64,000 nt of DNA, taken from the NCBI RefSeq assembly GCF_031679605.1, contig NZ_CP117522.1, positions 3,410,001 through 3,474,000 of the forward strand, read 5' to 3'. The notes below the pieces were generated by a model. It saw nothing but the letters and a program-made list of their open reading frames with translations. It did not search any database and was not told the DNA's origin. How positions within the stretch are numbered: the stretch's first letter is position 1; each line of letters opens with the position of its first letter. This document shows positions 51,261 through 60,567 of this stretch, piece after piece. The translations under genes and the position numbers were made by a program. Origin of the DNA: Streptomyces luomodiensis. GTDB lineage: Bacteria; Actinomycetota; Actinomycetes; Streptomycetales; Streptomycetaceae.

Positions 51261-53183
51261 CTACTTCACCGAGAGCGGAAGCAGCTTCCGGCCGGTGGGG
51301 CCGATCTGGATCTCGGTCTGCATCTGCGGGCAGACGCCGCAGTCGAAGCAGGGGGTCCAGCGGCAGTCCTCGACCTCGGTCTCGTCGAGGGAGTCCTGCC
51401 AGTCCTCCCAGAGCCAGTCCTTGTCGAGCCCCGAGTCGAGGTGGTCCCAGGGCAGGACCTCCTCGTAGGTGCGCTCGCGCGTGGTGTACCAGTCGACGTC
51501 GAGGCCGAATGCGGGCAGGGTCCGCTCGGCGCACTGCATCCACCGGTCGTACGAGAAGTGCTCTCGCCAGCCGTCGAAGCGACCGCCGTCCTCGTAGACG
51601 GCGCGGATGACCGCGCCCACCCGGCGGTCGCCGCGCGAGAGCAGGCCCTCGACGATGCCGGGCTTGCCGTCGTGGTAGCGGAAGCCGATGGAGCGGCCGT
51701 ACTTCTTGTCGCCGCGGATCTTGTCGCGCAGCTTCTCCAGCCGGGCGTCGGTCTCCTCGGCGCTCAGCTGCGGCGCCCACTGGAAGGGGGTGTGCGGCTT
51801 GGGGACGAACCCGCCGATCGAGACGGTGCAGCGGATGTCGTTCTTGCCGGACACCTCGCGGCCCTTGGCGATGACCTTGGTCGCCATGTCGGCGATCTGG
51901 AGCACGTCGTCGTCGGTCTCGGTGGGCAGACCGCACATGAAGTACAGCTTCACCTGCCGCCAGCCGTTGCCGTACGCGGTGGCCACCGTACGGATGAGGT
52001 CCTCTTCCGAGACCATCTTGTTGATGACCTTACGGATGCGCTCACTTCCGCCCTCGGGGGCGAAGGTGAGGCCGGAGCGGCGTCCGTTGCGGGTCAGCTC
52101 ATTGGCGAGGTCGATGTTGAAGGCGTCCACCCGGGTGGAGGGGAGGGACAGGCCGATCTTGTCCTCCTCGTACCGGTCGGCGAGGCCCTTGGCGATGTCG
52201 CCGATCTCGGTGTGGTCGGCCGAGGACAGCGACAGCAGTCCGACCTCCTCGAAGCCGGTGGCCTTCAGTCCCTTGTCGACCATCTCGCCGATCCCGGTGA
52301 TCGACCGCTCGCGCACCGGGCGGGTGATCATGCCGGCCTGGCAGAACCGGCAGCCGCGGGTGCAGCCGCGGAAGATCTCCACCGACATCCGCTCATGGAC
52401 GGTCTCGGCCAGCGGCACCAGCGGCTGCTTGGGGTACGGCCACTCGTCGAGGTCCATGACGGTGTGCTTGGACACCCGCCACGGCACTCCCGAGCGGTTC
52501 GGCACGACACGCGAGATCCGCCCGTCGGCCAGGTACTCCACGTCGTAGAACTTCGGGACGTAGACGCTGCCGGTGCGGGCGAGCCGGAAGAGCAGCTCGT
52601 CCCGGCCGCCCGGACGGCCCTCGGCCTTCCAGGCGCGGATGATCTCGGTCATGTCGAGCACGGCCTGCTCACCGTCGCCGATCACCGCGCAGTCGATGAA
52701 GTCCGCGATCGGCTCCGGGTTGAACGCGGCGTGGCCGCCCGCGACCACGACGGGGTGGTCCTCGGTGCGGTCCGCGGCGTCCAGGGGGATGCCGGCGAGG
52801 TCGAGCGCGGTGAGCAGGTTGGTGTATCCCAGCTCGGTGGAGAAGGAGACGCCGAAGACGTCGAACGCCGACACCGGGCGGTGCGAATCCACGGTGAACT
52901 GCGGCACGTTGTGCTGGCGCATCAGCTCCTCGAGGTCCGGCCACACGCTGTAGGTGCGCTCGGCGAGCACGCCCTCGCGCTCGTTGAGGACCTCGTAGAG
53001 GATCATGACGCCCTGGTTGGGCAGCCCGACCTCATAGGCGTCGGGGTACATGAGCGCCCAGCGGACGTCGCAGGAGTTCCAGTCCTTGACGGTGGAATTG
53101 AGCTCACCGCCTACGTACTGGATGGGCTTCTGCACATGCGGCAGCAGGGCCTCGAGCTGTGGGAAGACCGACTCGACAGACAT
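51261..53183 (-). CDS. TIGR03960 family B12-binding domain/radical SAM protein
   Basis: The 640-residue protein has an N-terminal B12-binding-like domain (WALMYPDAYEVGLPNQGVMI), a radical SAM core with cluster motif CTRGCRFC near residue 277, SLPSTRVDAFNIDLANELTR and LTFAPEGGSERIRKVINKMV. A C-terminal cysteine-rich end (CRWTPCFDCGVC) may hold a second cluster. ATG 53183 (MSVESVFPQLEALLPHVQKP) gives the family start. It is paired with the TIGR03936 gene 102 bases downstream, a conserved arrangement. Target of the modification unknown. Confidence 0.92.
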   Translation of the reverse strand: MSVESVFPQLEALLPHVQKPIQYVGGELNSTVKDWNSCDVRWALMYPDAYEVGLPNQGVMILYEVLNEREGVLAERTYSVWPDLEELMRQHNVPQFTVDSHRPVSAFDVFGVSFSTELGYTNLLTALDLAGIPLDAADRTEDHPVVVAGGHAAFNPEPIADFIDCAVIGDGEQAVLDMTEIIRAWKAEGRPGGRDELLFRLARTGSVYVPKFYDVEYLADGRISRVVPNRSGVPWRVSKHTVMDLDEWPYPKQPLVPLAETVHERMSVEIFRGCTRGCRFCQAGMITRPVRERSITGIGEMVDKGLKATGFEEVGLLSLSSADHTEIGDIAKGLADRYEEDKIGLSLPSTRVDAFNIDLANELTRNGRRSGLTFAPEGGSERIRKVINKMVSEEDLIRTVATAYGNGWRQVKLYFMCGLPTETDDDVLQIADMATKVIAKGREVSGKNDIRCTVSIGGFVPKPHTPFQWAPQLSAEETDARLEKLRDKIRGDKKYGRSIGFRYHDGKPGIVEGLLSRGDRRVGAVIRAVYEDGGRFDGWREHFSYDRWMQCAERTLPAFGLDVDWYTTRERTYEEVLPWDHLDSGLDKDWLWEDWQDSLDETEVEDCRWTPCFDCGVCPQMQTEIQIGPTGRKLLPLSVK

Positions 53184-53254
53184 CGCGGACTTTCGTGAGC
53201 TGACAGGGGTGACCCTCAAGCGTACCTGCCCCGCCGGGGTCCCTCGGCCATGGA

Positions 53255-55012
53255 TCAGGCCCCCAGGGCCGCCCGGTGCTCGGGACGGGAGACCTCGGCC
53301 CACAGTCCGGGCAGCTCACGCTCGCGGGCGGCGGCCCGCGCCTCCTCGCGCCCGTGGAGCAGCCCGAAGGTGAAGTCGCTCTCCCCCGCGCCGTGGGCCT
53401 GGGCCGCCAGCGTCCGCAGCGCCTCGCGCGCGACGACGCTGTCCTGGTGGTCGCCGAGCACGTCCTGCACGGCCCGCATCCGGCGGGCGAACTTCTTGGC
53501 GGGCTTGCCGAGCGCGGGCCGGGCCGTCTCGGCGGCGTAGCGGACCCGCTTGGCGGCCTTGCGGGCCTGGTGGACGGCGACGTCGCGGTCCGGTCCCGGG
53601 GGCGTCTTAAGGGCGGTGGCCACCCGGCCGGCGAGCCGCTCGTAGTCGCGCAGCACGGCCTTGGCGGCCACCGGCCCGGCCGGTTTCGCGGCGGCGGGGC
53701 GCAGCGGCGGATCGGCCACCAGGGCGTCGAGGGTGTCCAGGAGCGTGAGATAGCGCTCGCTGTCCAGCGCGCGCAGGACGGTCGCGCGGGCGCCGTCGCG
53801 CCGCCCCCGCGACCAGTGGCGCAGCCGGTCCCGCACCGGGCCGCGCCGCAGGTCGTCCGGCAGCTCGGCGAGACGGCCCGCGAGCCGCTCGGTGAGCACC
53901 TCGCGGTCGCGTTCCACGCCGAGCTCACCGGCCAGCCACTTCAGCTCGTCGCCGACCGGATCGGTCACCGTACGGTCGAGGACCTTGCGGTAGGAGCGGA
54001 AGGCGCTGCGCAGCCGGCGGGTGGCGACCCGCATCCGGTGCACCGCGTCCGGCAGGTCGCGGCGCACGGCGGGGTCGAGCCGCACCAGGGCGTCGAGCTG
54101 GCGGCGCACATAGTCCAGGACGACGTCGTCGGCGCCGAGCGGCCGCCGGGCCGCCGGCGCGGCCTGTTCGACCTCACGGGCGGTCTTCGCGGGCTTCCCC
54201 GGCTTGACGGGCTTCCCGGCCTTCGCGGGCTTCCCTGCCCTCTCCGGCTTCTCCGCCCTCCCCAGCCTCCCCAGCCTCCCCGCCTTCTCCGGCTTCCCGG
54301 GCTTCGCGGGCTTCCCCGGTCCGGCGGACCGGCCCGGCCCGCCGCCTCCGCCGGTCTCGGCCGCGACCGCGCCCCTCTCCGTCTCGGCCAGGGCCTTGGC
54401 GAGCTTGGAGGGGCTGTCGGCGCGGTGCAGACCGCCGTCGCACAGCCGCGTCTCGACCGCGTCGAGCAGCCGCTCGTCATGGCCCCGGCCCTCGGCGAGC
54501 TCGACCTCGACCTCGGTCCACCGCACCGGCTCGCCGTCCTCGGGCGCCAGGCGCCGGGCCGTCACGCGGTCGACGGACACCTCGGCGAGCACGGTGCCGT
54601 CGGCGGCCACCAGGTCCTTGCGGTCCCGCTCGGTGTGCAGATGGGCGAGCGGGCGCAGCGGGTCGTGGCGGACCCGGGAGCGCAGCAGCGCGGCCATCTC
54701 GGCGGGCACCTCGCCGCCGAGCGGCGCGTGCAGCTCCTCCCGGGTGTCCGGGCCGACCGGCAGCTTCAGATGCCAGCCCTCGTCATCGCCGCCGGTGCGG
54801 CGGCGCAAGGTGATGCCGTCGGCCAGCAGCCGGCGCCCGGGGGTGTCGTAGTAGGTGGCCTCGAGGGTGGCGACACCCCGGCTCACCACGGTCGCGACCG
54901 GGCCCGCCCCGGTCAGCTCGGGCAGACCCGGCAGGTCGGGTCGCCCGGACGGACCGGCTTCCTCGGCGGTGGCCTCGTATTTGCGTTCGATCTCCTGCTT
55001 CGTGTCCACCAT
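53255..55012 (-). CDS. CYTH and CHAD domain-containing protein
   Basis: A 585-residue protein with a CYTH triphosphate-tunnel domain at about 1-220 (EIERKYE motif at residues 7-13, AEVSVDRVTARRL, RWTEVEVELAEG) and a CHAD helical domain at about 290-585 (VHRMRVATRRLRSAFRSYRK, VHQARKAAKRVRYAAE). The conserved His/Arg/Lys of CHAD bind polyphosphate. A basic linker of about 60 residues of repeated Gly-Lys-Pro/Ala units joins the two. CYTH enzymes hydrolyse inorganic triphosphate or make cAMP; with CHAD, a polyphosphate-linked role is likely but unproven. Confidence 0.92.
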   Translation of the reverse strand: MVDTKQEIERKYEATAEEAGPSGRPDLPGLPELTGAGPVATVVSRGVATLEATYYDTPGRRLLADGITLRRRTGGDDEGWHLKLPVGPDTREELHAPLGGEVPAEMAALLRSRVRHDPLRPLAHLHTERDRKDLVAADGTVLAEVSVDRVTARRLAPEDGEPVRWTEVEVELAEGRGHDERLLDAVETRLCDGGLHRADSPSKLAKALAETERGAVAAETGGGGGPGRSAGPGKPAKPGKPEKAGRLGRLGRAEKPERAGKPAKAGKPVKPGKPAKTAREVEQAAPAARRPLGADDVVLDYVRRQLDALVRLDPAVRRDLPDAVHRMRVATRRLRSAFRSYRKVLDRTVTDPVGDELKWLAGELGVERDREVLTERLAGRLAELPDDLRRGPVRDRLRHWSRGRRDGARATVLRALDSERYLTLLDTLDALVADPPLRPAAAKPAGPVAAKAVLRDYERLAGRVATALKTPPGPDRDVAVHQARKAAKRVRYAAETARPALGKPAKKFARRMRAVQDVLGDHQDSVVAREALRTLAAQAHGAGESDFTFGLLHGREEARAAARERELPGLWAEVSRPEHRAALGA

Positions 55013-55055
55013 GGAGGTCTCGTACCCGAATTCGGACTTATCAGCCCTGAGCTCC

Positions 55056-56258
55056 TTAAGCGGAGACGGGCCGCTGCACCCGGATGGACTGCAACAGTCC
55101 GATCGCGATCCATACGGCGAACATCGAGGACCCGCCGTAGGAGACGAACGGCAGCGGCAGACCGGCCACCGGCATGATGCCCAGCGTCATCCCGATGTTC
55201 TCGAACGCCTGGAAGGCGAACCAGGCGATGATCCCGGCCGCGACGACGGTCCCGTACAGCTCCGTGGTGTCACGCGCGATCCGGCAGGCGCGCCACAGCA
55301 CGATCCCCAGCAGCACGATGATCAGTCCGGCGCCGAGGAAGCCGAGCTCCTCCCCCGCGACCGTGAAGACGAAGTCGGTCTGCTGCTCGGGGACGAACTG
55401 ACCGGTGGTCTGGGTGCCGTGGAAGAGCCCCTTACCGGTGAGACCGCCCGAGCCGATCGCGATCCGCGCCTGGTTGGTGTTGTAGCCGACCCCGGACGGG
55501 TCGAGCGCGGGGTTGGCGAAGGCGGCGAAGCGGTCGATCTGGTACTGGTCGAGGACGTGCAGCTGCCAGATGAGCAGCGCGCCGACCACGGCCGCGAGGA
55601 TCAGCCCCGCGATCCAGCGGTTGGAGGCGCCGGAGGCGAGCAGCACGGCGAGCACGATCACCGCCATGACCATCACCGAGCCGAGGTCCGGCATCAGCAG
55701 CACGATCGCGATGGGCAGCGCGGCCAGGCCGAGCGACTGGACGACGGTGCGGTGGTCCGGGATGAGCCGGTCCCCGGCGTCCACGCGCGCGGCCAGCAGC
55801 ATCGCCATGCCCAGGATGATCGTGATCTTGGCGAACTCACCCGGTTGCAGGGAGAAGCCGCCGCCGACCACGATCCACGCGTGCGCGCCGTTGATCGTCG
55901 AGCCCAGCGGGGTGAGCACGGCGAGGACGAGGACGACGGACAGGCCGTAGAGGACCGGGACCGCGCCGCGCAGGGTGCGATGGCCCAGCCAGATGGTGCC
56001 GATGGCGAGCACCAGCCCGATCCCGGTGTTGAGGGCGTGCCGGACCAGGAAGTAGTACGGATCGCCCTGATTGAGCTCGGTGCGGTTGCGGGTGGCGGAG
56101 TAGACGAGCGCGCCGCCGATGGCGGACAGGGCCAGCGCGGTGAGCAGCAGCACCCAGTCGAGGCGGCGGACGACCGAGTCGCGCGCCATGAGCTTGCTCC
56201 AGGTGCCGCGCTCCGGGGTGAAGCGCCGGACGGCATACCCATGCGTGGAAGCGCTCAC
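55056..56258 (-). CDS. rodA: RodA/FtsW-type SEDS peptidoglycan glycosyltransferase
   Basis: A 400-residue polytopic SEDS protein with about ten helices. It polymerises lipid II and works with the class B PBP encoded just upstream; the equivalent Streptomyces gene is called sfr. Family segments are WIVVGGGFSLQPGEFAKITI, MPDLGSVMVMAVIV, ARIAIGSGGLTGKGL, PEQQTDFVFTVAGEELGFLG (with the catalytic-type Asp/Glu) and GLPLPFVSYGGSSM. The GTG start overlaps the stop of the last small ORF of the tandem repeat array (GTGA), and GGGAGG five bases upstream comes from that repeat. It is last in the minus-strand mreBCD-pbp2-rodA cluster. Confidence 0.93.
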   Translation of the reverse strand: MSASTHGYAVRRFTPERGTWSKLMARDSVVRRLDWVLLLTALALSAIGGALVYSATRNRTELNQGDPYYFLVRHALNTGIGLVLAIGTIWLGHRTLRGAVPVLYGLSVVLVLAVLTPLGSTINGAHAWIVVGGGFSLQPGEFAKITIILGMAMLLAARVDAGDRLIPDHRTVVQSLGLAALPIAIVLLMPDLGSVMVMAVIVLAVLLASGASNRWIAGLILAAVVGALLIWQLHVLDQYQIDRFAAFANPALDPSGVGYNTNQARIAIGSGGLTGKGLFHGTQTTGQFVPEQQTDFVFTVAGEELGFLGAGLIIVLLGIVLWRACRIARDTTELYGTVVAAGIIAWFAFQAFENIGMTLGIMPVAGLPLPFVSYGGSSMFAVWIAIGLLQSIRVQRPVSA

Positions 56259-56584
56259 GTCTGCCTCCCGTTCGCCCCGCCGCGGCAGCGGCCCATGTCA
56301 CTGCCGCCCGCGCGGCGCGCAGGTGCGGCTTTCGCCCTCGCCTGCGGCCCGGCGGCCGCGCGTGCGTCGCTCACGTCTGCCTCCCGTTCGCCCCGCCGCG
56401 CCAGCGGCCCATGTCACTGCCGCCCGCGCGGCGCAGAGGTGCGGCTTTCGCCATCACCTGCGGCCCGGCGGCCGCGCGTGCGTCGCTCACGTCTGCCTCC
56501 CGTTCGCTTCTCCGCCCGCGCGGCGCAGAGGTGCGGCTTTCGCCATCACCTGCGGCCCGGCGGCCGCGCGTGCGTCGCTCACGA
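56253..56584 (-). repeat. Tandem repeat of three coupled mini-ORFs between pbp2 and rodA
   Basis: Three units begin (plus strand GCTCACG) at 56253, 56369 and 56485, and the next boundary is at 56577, giving lengths 116, 116 and 92. On the minus strand each is a complete ORF: 56582-56487 (31 residues), 56490-56371 (39) and 56374-56255 (39). All start with GTG as VSDARAAAGPQ and end GANGRQT (the first ends EANGRQT). Each stop overlaps the next GTG as GTGA, from the pbp2 stop to the rodA start, and GGGAGG lies five bases before each following GTG. Units are near identical; the rodA-proximal one has diverged slightly. The peptides are basic with no known motif. Translation is unproven, but frame and coupling are preserved. 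Confidence 0.85.
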
Positions 56585-58723
56585 ATCCGTCCCCCGCCGC
56601 CGGTCCCGGCCGGCCGCCTCGAACTGCTTGCCGAGGGGCTCGGCCTCGATGGAGCCGTCCGAGGAGATCTTCGGCAGGCTGGCCTGCGGCTTGGGCAGCA
56701 GCGCCTTCTTCTGGTCGATGTTGCCCTTGGCATCGACCCCGTACAGCGCGTTGTAGATCTTGCGCACGGCGGGACCGGAGGCACCGGAGCCGGTGCCGCC
56801 CTGGGAGATCGTCATGACGATCGAGTAGTCCTTGGTGTACGTCGCGAACCACGACGTGGTCTGCTTGCCGTAGACCTCCGCGGTACCGGTCTTGGCATGC
56901 ATCGGGATCTTGTCCTGCGGCCAGCCCTGGAACCGCCAGGCGGCGGTGCCCTGGGTGGCGACGCCCGCGAGCGCGCTGTCGATCTGCTTGCGCAGCGTGC
57001 CGCTCATCGGCAGCTTGCCGTGCGACGTCGGCTTGATCTCCTGGACGTCCTTGCCGTCGGGGCTGACGATCGCCTTGCCGATGGTGGGGTCGTAGAGCGT
57101 TCCGCCGTTGCTGATCGCCGCGTAGATGGTGGCCATCTGGATCGGGGTGACGAGGGTGTCGCCCTGGCCGATGGAGTAGTTCACCGAGTCACCGGCGCGC
57201 ATCTTCATCCCCTCGAGGCAGTTCTCGTAGGCGATCCGCTGGCCGTAGTTGCCGTCCTTCTTGCCGCTCTTGCACCAGGCGTCCTTGTTGGCCTCCCAGT
57301 AGTCCTTCTTCCACTGGCGGTCCGGGACCCGGCCGGTGACCTCGTTGGGGAGGTCGATGCCGGTCTCCTTGCCGAGGCCGAACTGGTGGGCGGTCTTGTA
57401 GAACCAGTCCCCCGGGTTCTTCTTGGGCTTGTTGCCGCCGTCCTTCTTCCACTCGTCGTAGGCGATGCGGTAGAAGACGGTGTCGCAGGAGACCTCCAGC
57501 GCGCGGCCGAGGCTGATCCCGCCGTAGTTCTCGGACTCGAAGTTCTTGAAGACCTGGCTGCCGATGTTGAACGAGCTGGTGCAGGCGTAGGGGCCGTTGA
57601 AGGAGTAGCCGGCGTTGACCGCGGCGGTCGTGGGCACCACCTTGAAGATCGAGCCGGGGGCCGCCTGGCCCTGGATCGCCCGGTTCAGCAGCGGATAGTT
57701 GGAGTTCTTGCCGGTGAGCTTCGCGTAGTCCTTGCCGGAGATGCCGCCGACCCAGGCGTTGGGGTCGTACGTCGGGTTGGACGCCATGGCCACCACCCGG
57801 CCGGTCTTGGCCTCCATGACCACCACCGCGCCCGAGTCCGCCTTGTAGTTGCGGCCGGTGTTCTTGTCGAACTGCTTGCGGGCGTCCTTCATCGCCTGGG
57901 CCAGCTCCTTCTCCGCGACCGCCTGGACGCGGGAGTCGATGCTGGTGACCACGTTGTCGCCGGGACGGGCCTGCTGGCTCTCCCGCTGGCCGATGACACG
58001 GCCGAGGTTGTCGACCTCGTAACGGGTCACCCCCGCCTTGCCACGCAGCTCGCTGTCGTACTGGGCTTCGAGGCCGTTGCTGCCCACCTGGTCGGAGCGG
58101 AGCAGCGGCGACTTGGTGTCCTCGGCCTTCTTTATCTGCTCATCGGTGACCGGGGAGAGATAACCGAGCACCTGGGCGGCGTTGGAGCCGGCGGGCGCGG
58201 CGTAGCGGCGCACGGCGGTGGGCTCGGCGCTGATGCCGGGGAAGTCCTCCTCGCGCTCGCGGATCTGCAGCGCCTGCTTGGCGCTGGCCTCGTCGGTGAT
58301 CGGGATGGGCTGGTAGGGGGAACCGTTCCAGCAGGGCTGCGGGGTCTTGGCGTCGCACAGCCGGACCTTGTCCATGACGTCCTTGGGCTTCATGCCCAGG
58401 ACGTCGGCGAGACGGGTGAGGACGGCCTTGCCGTCGTCCGGCATCTTCATCAGCTCGGTGCGGCTGGCGGAGACCACGAGACGGGTTTCGTTGTCGGCGA
58501 GCGGCACCCCCCGGGCGTCCAGTATCGAGCCGCGCACGGCGGGGTGGACGACCTGCTGGACGTGGTTGTTGGCGGCCTCGGCGGTGTACTGGTCGCCGTT
58601 GCGGATCTGGAGGTACCACAGACGTCCGCCGAGGGTCAGCAGCAGCGAGAAGACCAGGATCTGGAGGGCGACGAGCCGGACGGTGACCCGGGTGGTCCGT
58701 CCCGTCTCGGGAATGTTGCTCAT
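56579..58723 (-). CDS. mrdA: Penicillin-binding protein 2 (class B transpeptidase)
   Basis: A 714-residue class B PBP with one N-terminal membrane helix (VALQILVFSLLLTLGGRLWY), a PBP dimer domain (HPAVRGSILDARGVPLADNE) and a transpeptidase domain. SxxK is PGSIFKVV with the catalytic Ser, the second motif is SCDTVFY and the third is KTGTAEV. It crosslinks peptidoglycan with RodA and the Mre proteins in spore/lateral wall synthesis. The C-terminal tail (AEPLGKQFEAAGRDRRRG) is basic. ATG start. Its TGA overlaps the GTG of the first repeat ORF. Confidence 0.95.
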   Translation of the reverse strand: MSNIPETGRTTRVTVRLVALQILVFSLLLTLGGRLWYLQIRNGDQYTAEAANNHVQQVVHPAVRGSILDARGVPLADNETRLVVSASRTELMKMPDDGKAVLTRLADVLGMKPKDVMDKVRLCDAKTPQPCWNGSPYQPIPITDEASAKQALQIREREEDFPGISAEPTAVRRYAAPAGSNAAQVLGYLSPVTDEQIKKAEDTKSPLLRSDQVGSNGLEAQYDSELRGKAGVTRYEVDNLGRVIGQRESQQARPGDNVVTSIDSRVQAVAEKELAQAMKDARKQFDKNTGRNYKADSGAVVVMEAKTGRVVAMASNPTYDPNAWVGGISGKDYAKLTGKNSNYPLLNRAIQGQAAPGSIFKVVPTTAAVNAGYSFNGPYACTSSFNIGSQVFKNFESENYGGISLGRALEVSCDTVFYRIAYDEWKKDGGNKPKKNPGDWFYKTAHQFGLGKETGIDLPNEVTGRVPDRQWKKDYWEANKDAWCKSGKKDGNYGQRIAYENCLEGMKMRAGDSVNYSIGQGDTLVTPIQMATIYAAISNGGTLYDPTIGKAIVSPDGKDVQEIKPTSHGKLPMSGTLRKQIDSALAGVATQGTAAWRFQGWPQDKIPMHAKTGTAEVYGKQTTSWFATYTKDYSIVMTISQGGTGSGASGPAVRKIYNALYGVDAKGNIDQKKALLPKPQASLPKISSDGSIEAEPLGKQFEAAGRDRRRGTDS

Positions 58724-58763
58724 GACGCCCCCCTGAGGGCAGCGGGCGACGGGAGGGCGGTGT

Positions 58764-59477
58764 TCACAGGCGCTTGACCCCCTTGATGCGTGCCGTCCTG
58801 TTCTTCCCCGCGCGGGCCAGCAGCCCGCCGCGCTGGCTGCCGATCCGGGCCGCCCGGCCCGGACGCCTGAGCCGGCTCATCCGGCCGGCCCGGCCGGTGC
58901 TGACACCGCCCGCGGTGCTGATCCAGCGGGACGGGCTCTCACCGCCGCCGCCCGCGCTGTCGGCCATCGGATCGTTCTCGCTCCGTCTGGCCAGCCCCAT
59001 GATCAGCGGCACCGTGAAGGGCGCCAGCAGCAGGTCGTAGAGGGCGGCGGTGAACAGCAGCTTGCTCAGGCCCACCTGACGGGCGGCGTCGTCGCCGACC
59101 AGGATGCCGACCCCCGCGTACAGCAGCGTGGCACCGACGGCCGCCGCCACGACCACCAGCATCGGCCCGGTGGCCGACCTCAGCTGCCCGGTCTCCGGCT
59201 TGGCGAGCCCCGCCAGATAGCCGATGACGCACAGCACCAGGGCGTAGCGGCCGACGGCGTGGTCGGCGGGCGGGGCGAGGTCGGCGAGCAGCCCCGCGCC
59301 GAAGCCGATGAGCGCACCGCCGGTGTGGCCGTAGACCAGCGCGAGGCCGAGCACGACGAGCAGCAGCAGGTCCGGGACGGCGCCGGGCAGTTGGAGCCGG
59401 GCCAGCACACAGACCTGGACGACGAGCGCGAAGACCACCAGGCAGGTCGACAGGACGATCCGGTTGAGGTGCAGCAT
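58764..59477 (-). CDS. mreD: Rod-shape-determining protein MreD
   Basis: The 237-residue membrane protein has about five helices (LSTCLVVFALVVQVCVLARL, LLLVVLGLALVYGHTGGALI) and the family block GFGAGLLADLAPPADHAVGR with its conserved Asp. The C-terminal ~65 residues form a basic Arg/Gly-rich cytoplasmic tail, longer than in E. coli MreD. It starts 3 bases after the mreC stop. Confidence 0.92.
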   Translation of the reverse strand: MLHLNRIVLSTCLVVFALVVQVCVLARLQLPGAVPDLLLLVVLGLALVYGHTGGALIGFGAGLLADLAPPADHAVGRYALVLCVIGYLAGLAKPETGQLRSATGPMLVVVAAAVGATLLYAGVGILVGDDAARQVGLSKLLFTAALYDLLLAPFTVPLIMGLARRSENDPMADSAGGGGESPSRWISTAGGVSTGRAGRMSRLRRPGRAARIGSQRGGLLARAGKNRTARIKGVKRL

Positions 59478-59480
59478 CGG

Positions 59481-60425
59481 TCAGCTCCTGTTGGCGGCCG
59501 GGCTCGTGGCGGTGGCGGAGGGGTTGGCCGTGACGGTGACCGTGGGCGTCGGCTTGGGCTTCGCGGGCTTGGGCGGCAGCACGGTGTCGCGCGGGTTGTC
59601 GCGCGGCGGCTGGACGACGACCCCGACGATGTCCAGCTTGCTGAATTGGACGTACGGGCGCACCTGGAGCGTGCGGGTGAGGTCCCCTCCGGTGGGATCG
59701 ACGCGGACGACCTTGCCGACCGGAACCCCGGGGACGAACGGCTTGTCGGCCTGGGAGCCGAAGGTGACCATTCGGTCGCCCTTCTTGATCCGGGCCTTTC
59801 CGTTGAGGAGCTGTACGTGCAGCGAACGGTCGCCGCGCCCGGTGGCGAAGCCGAGCTCGCCCGACCCCTCCATCCGGGTGCCGACGGTGAAGTCCGGGTC
59901 GATGGCGAGCAGTACGGTCGAGGTCGAGGCGCCCACCGTGGTGACCCGGCCGACCAGTCCGTCGCCGTTGATGACGGTCATGTCGCGGCGGATGCCGTCA
60001 TCGCTGCCCATGTCGATGGTGACGGTCCAGGAGAAGCCCTGGGCGGCGCCGATGCCGATGACCTGCGCGCCCTTGATGCCGTATTGGCCGGCGCCCGCGG
60101 TCCTGAGCAGCTTGTCGAGCTCGGCGGAGCGGGCGCGGTTGCGGTCGTCGCTGCCGAGCCGCTGCTTGAGCTTGGTGTTCTCCTCCTCCAGCCGACGGAT
60201 CCGGTCGTGCCGGTCACCGGATTCCCGTACGGCCGCGACGGCGTTGCCGACCGGGTCCACGGCGGACGCGACGCTGTCCTCCACCGGCCCGAAAACCGAA
60301 GCGGCGGCCTGACGGGCGCCGTCGAGGGGGGAGTCCTCGCCGCCGCGGATATCCACCGTGATCAGCGCGAACGCGATGGCGACCAGCAGCACCAGGAGCA
60401 GCCGGCTCTCTCGTGTGTCCCTCAC
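59481..60425 (-). CDS. mreC: Cell-shape protein MreC
   Basis: The 314-residue protein has an N-terminal anchor (LLLVLLVAIAFALITVDI), a coiled coil (RIRRLEEENTKLKQRL), the MreC beta-domain pair (GIGAAQGFSWTVTIDMGSDD, INGDGLVGRVTTVGASTSTV) and a Pro/Thr-rich tail (PKPTPTVTVTANPSATATS). It links MreB/RodA to PBPs outside the membrane. GTG start. It lies 142 bases after mreB. Confidence 0.94.
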   Translation of the reverse strand: MRDTRESRLLLVLLVAIAFALITVDIRGGEDSPLDGARQAAASVFGPVEDSVASAVDPVGNAVAAVRESGDRHDRIRRLEEENTKLKQRLGSDDRNRARSAELDKLLRTAGAGQYGIKGAQVIGIGAAQGFSWTVTIDMGSDDGIRRDMTVINGDGLVGRVTTVGASTSTVLLAIDPDFTVGTRMEGSGELGFATGRGDRSLHVQLLNGKARIKKGDRMVTFGSQADKPFVPGVPVGKVVRVDPTGGDLTRTLQVRPYVQFSKLDIVGVVVQPPRDNPRDTVLPPKPAKPKPTPTVTVTANPSATATSPAANRS

Positions 60426-60567
60426 GTGCGGCGACGTGCCTTCCTCGTCGAAGTCGGACCGAATGCGGTGATGTGGTGTCCGGCCGGTCCAGGGGAGCCT
60501 TATGCCTGTATATCAGCGTTCCGCCGCACGGGCGGCCATCCACCCGTACGGCCGGTCCGCCGGGTTG

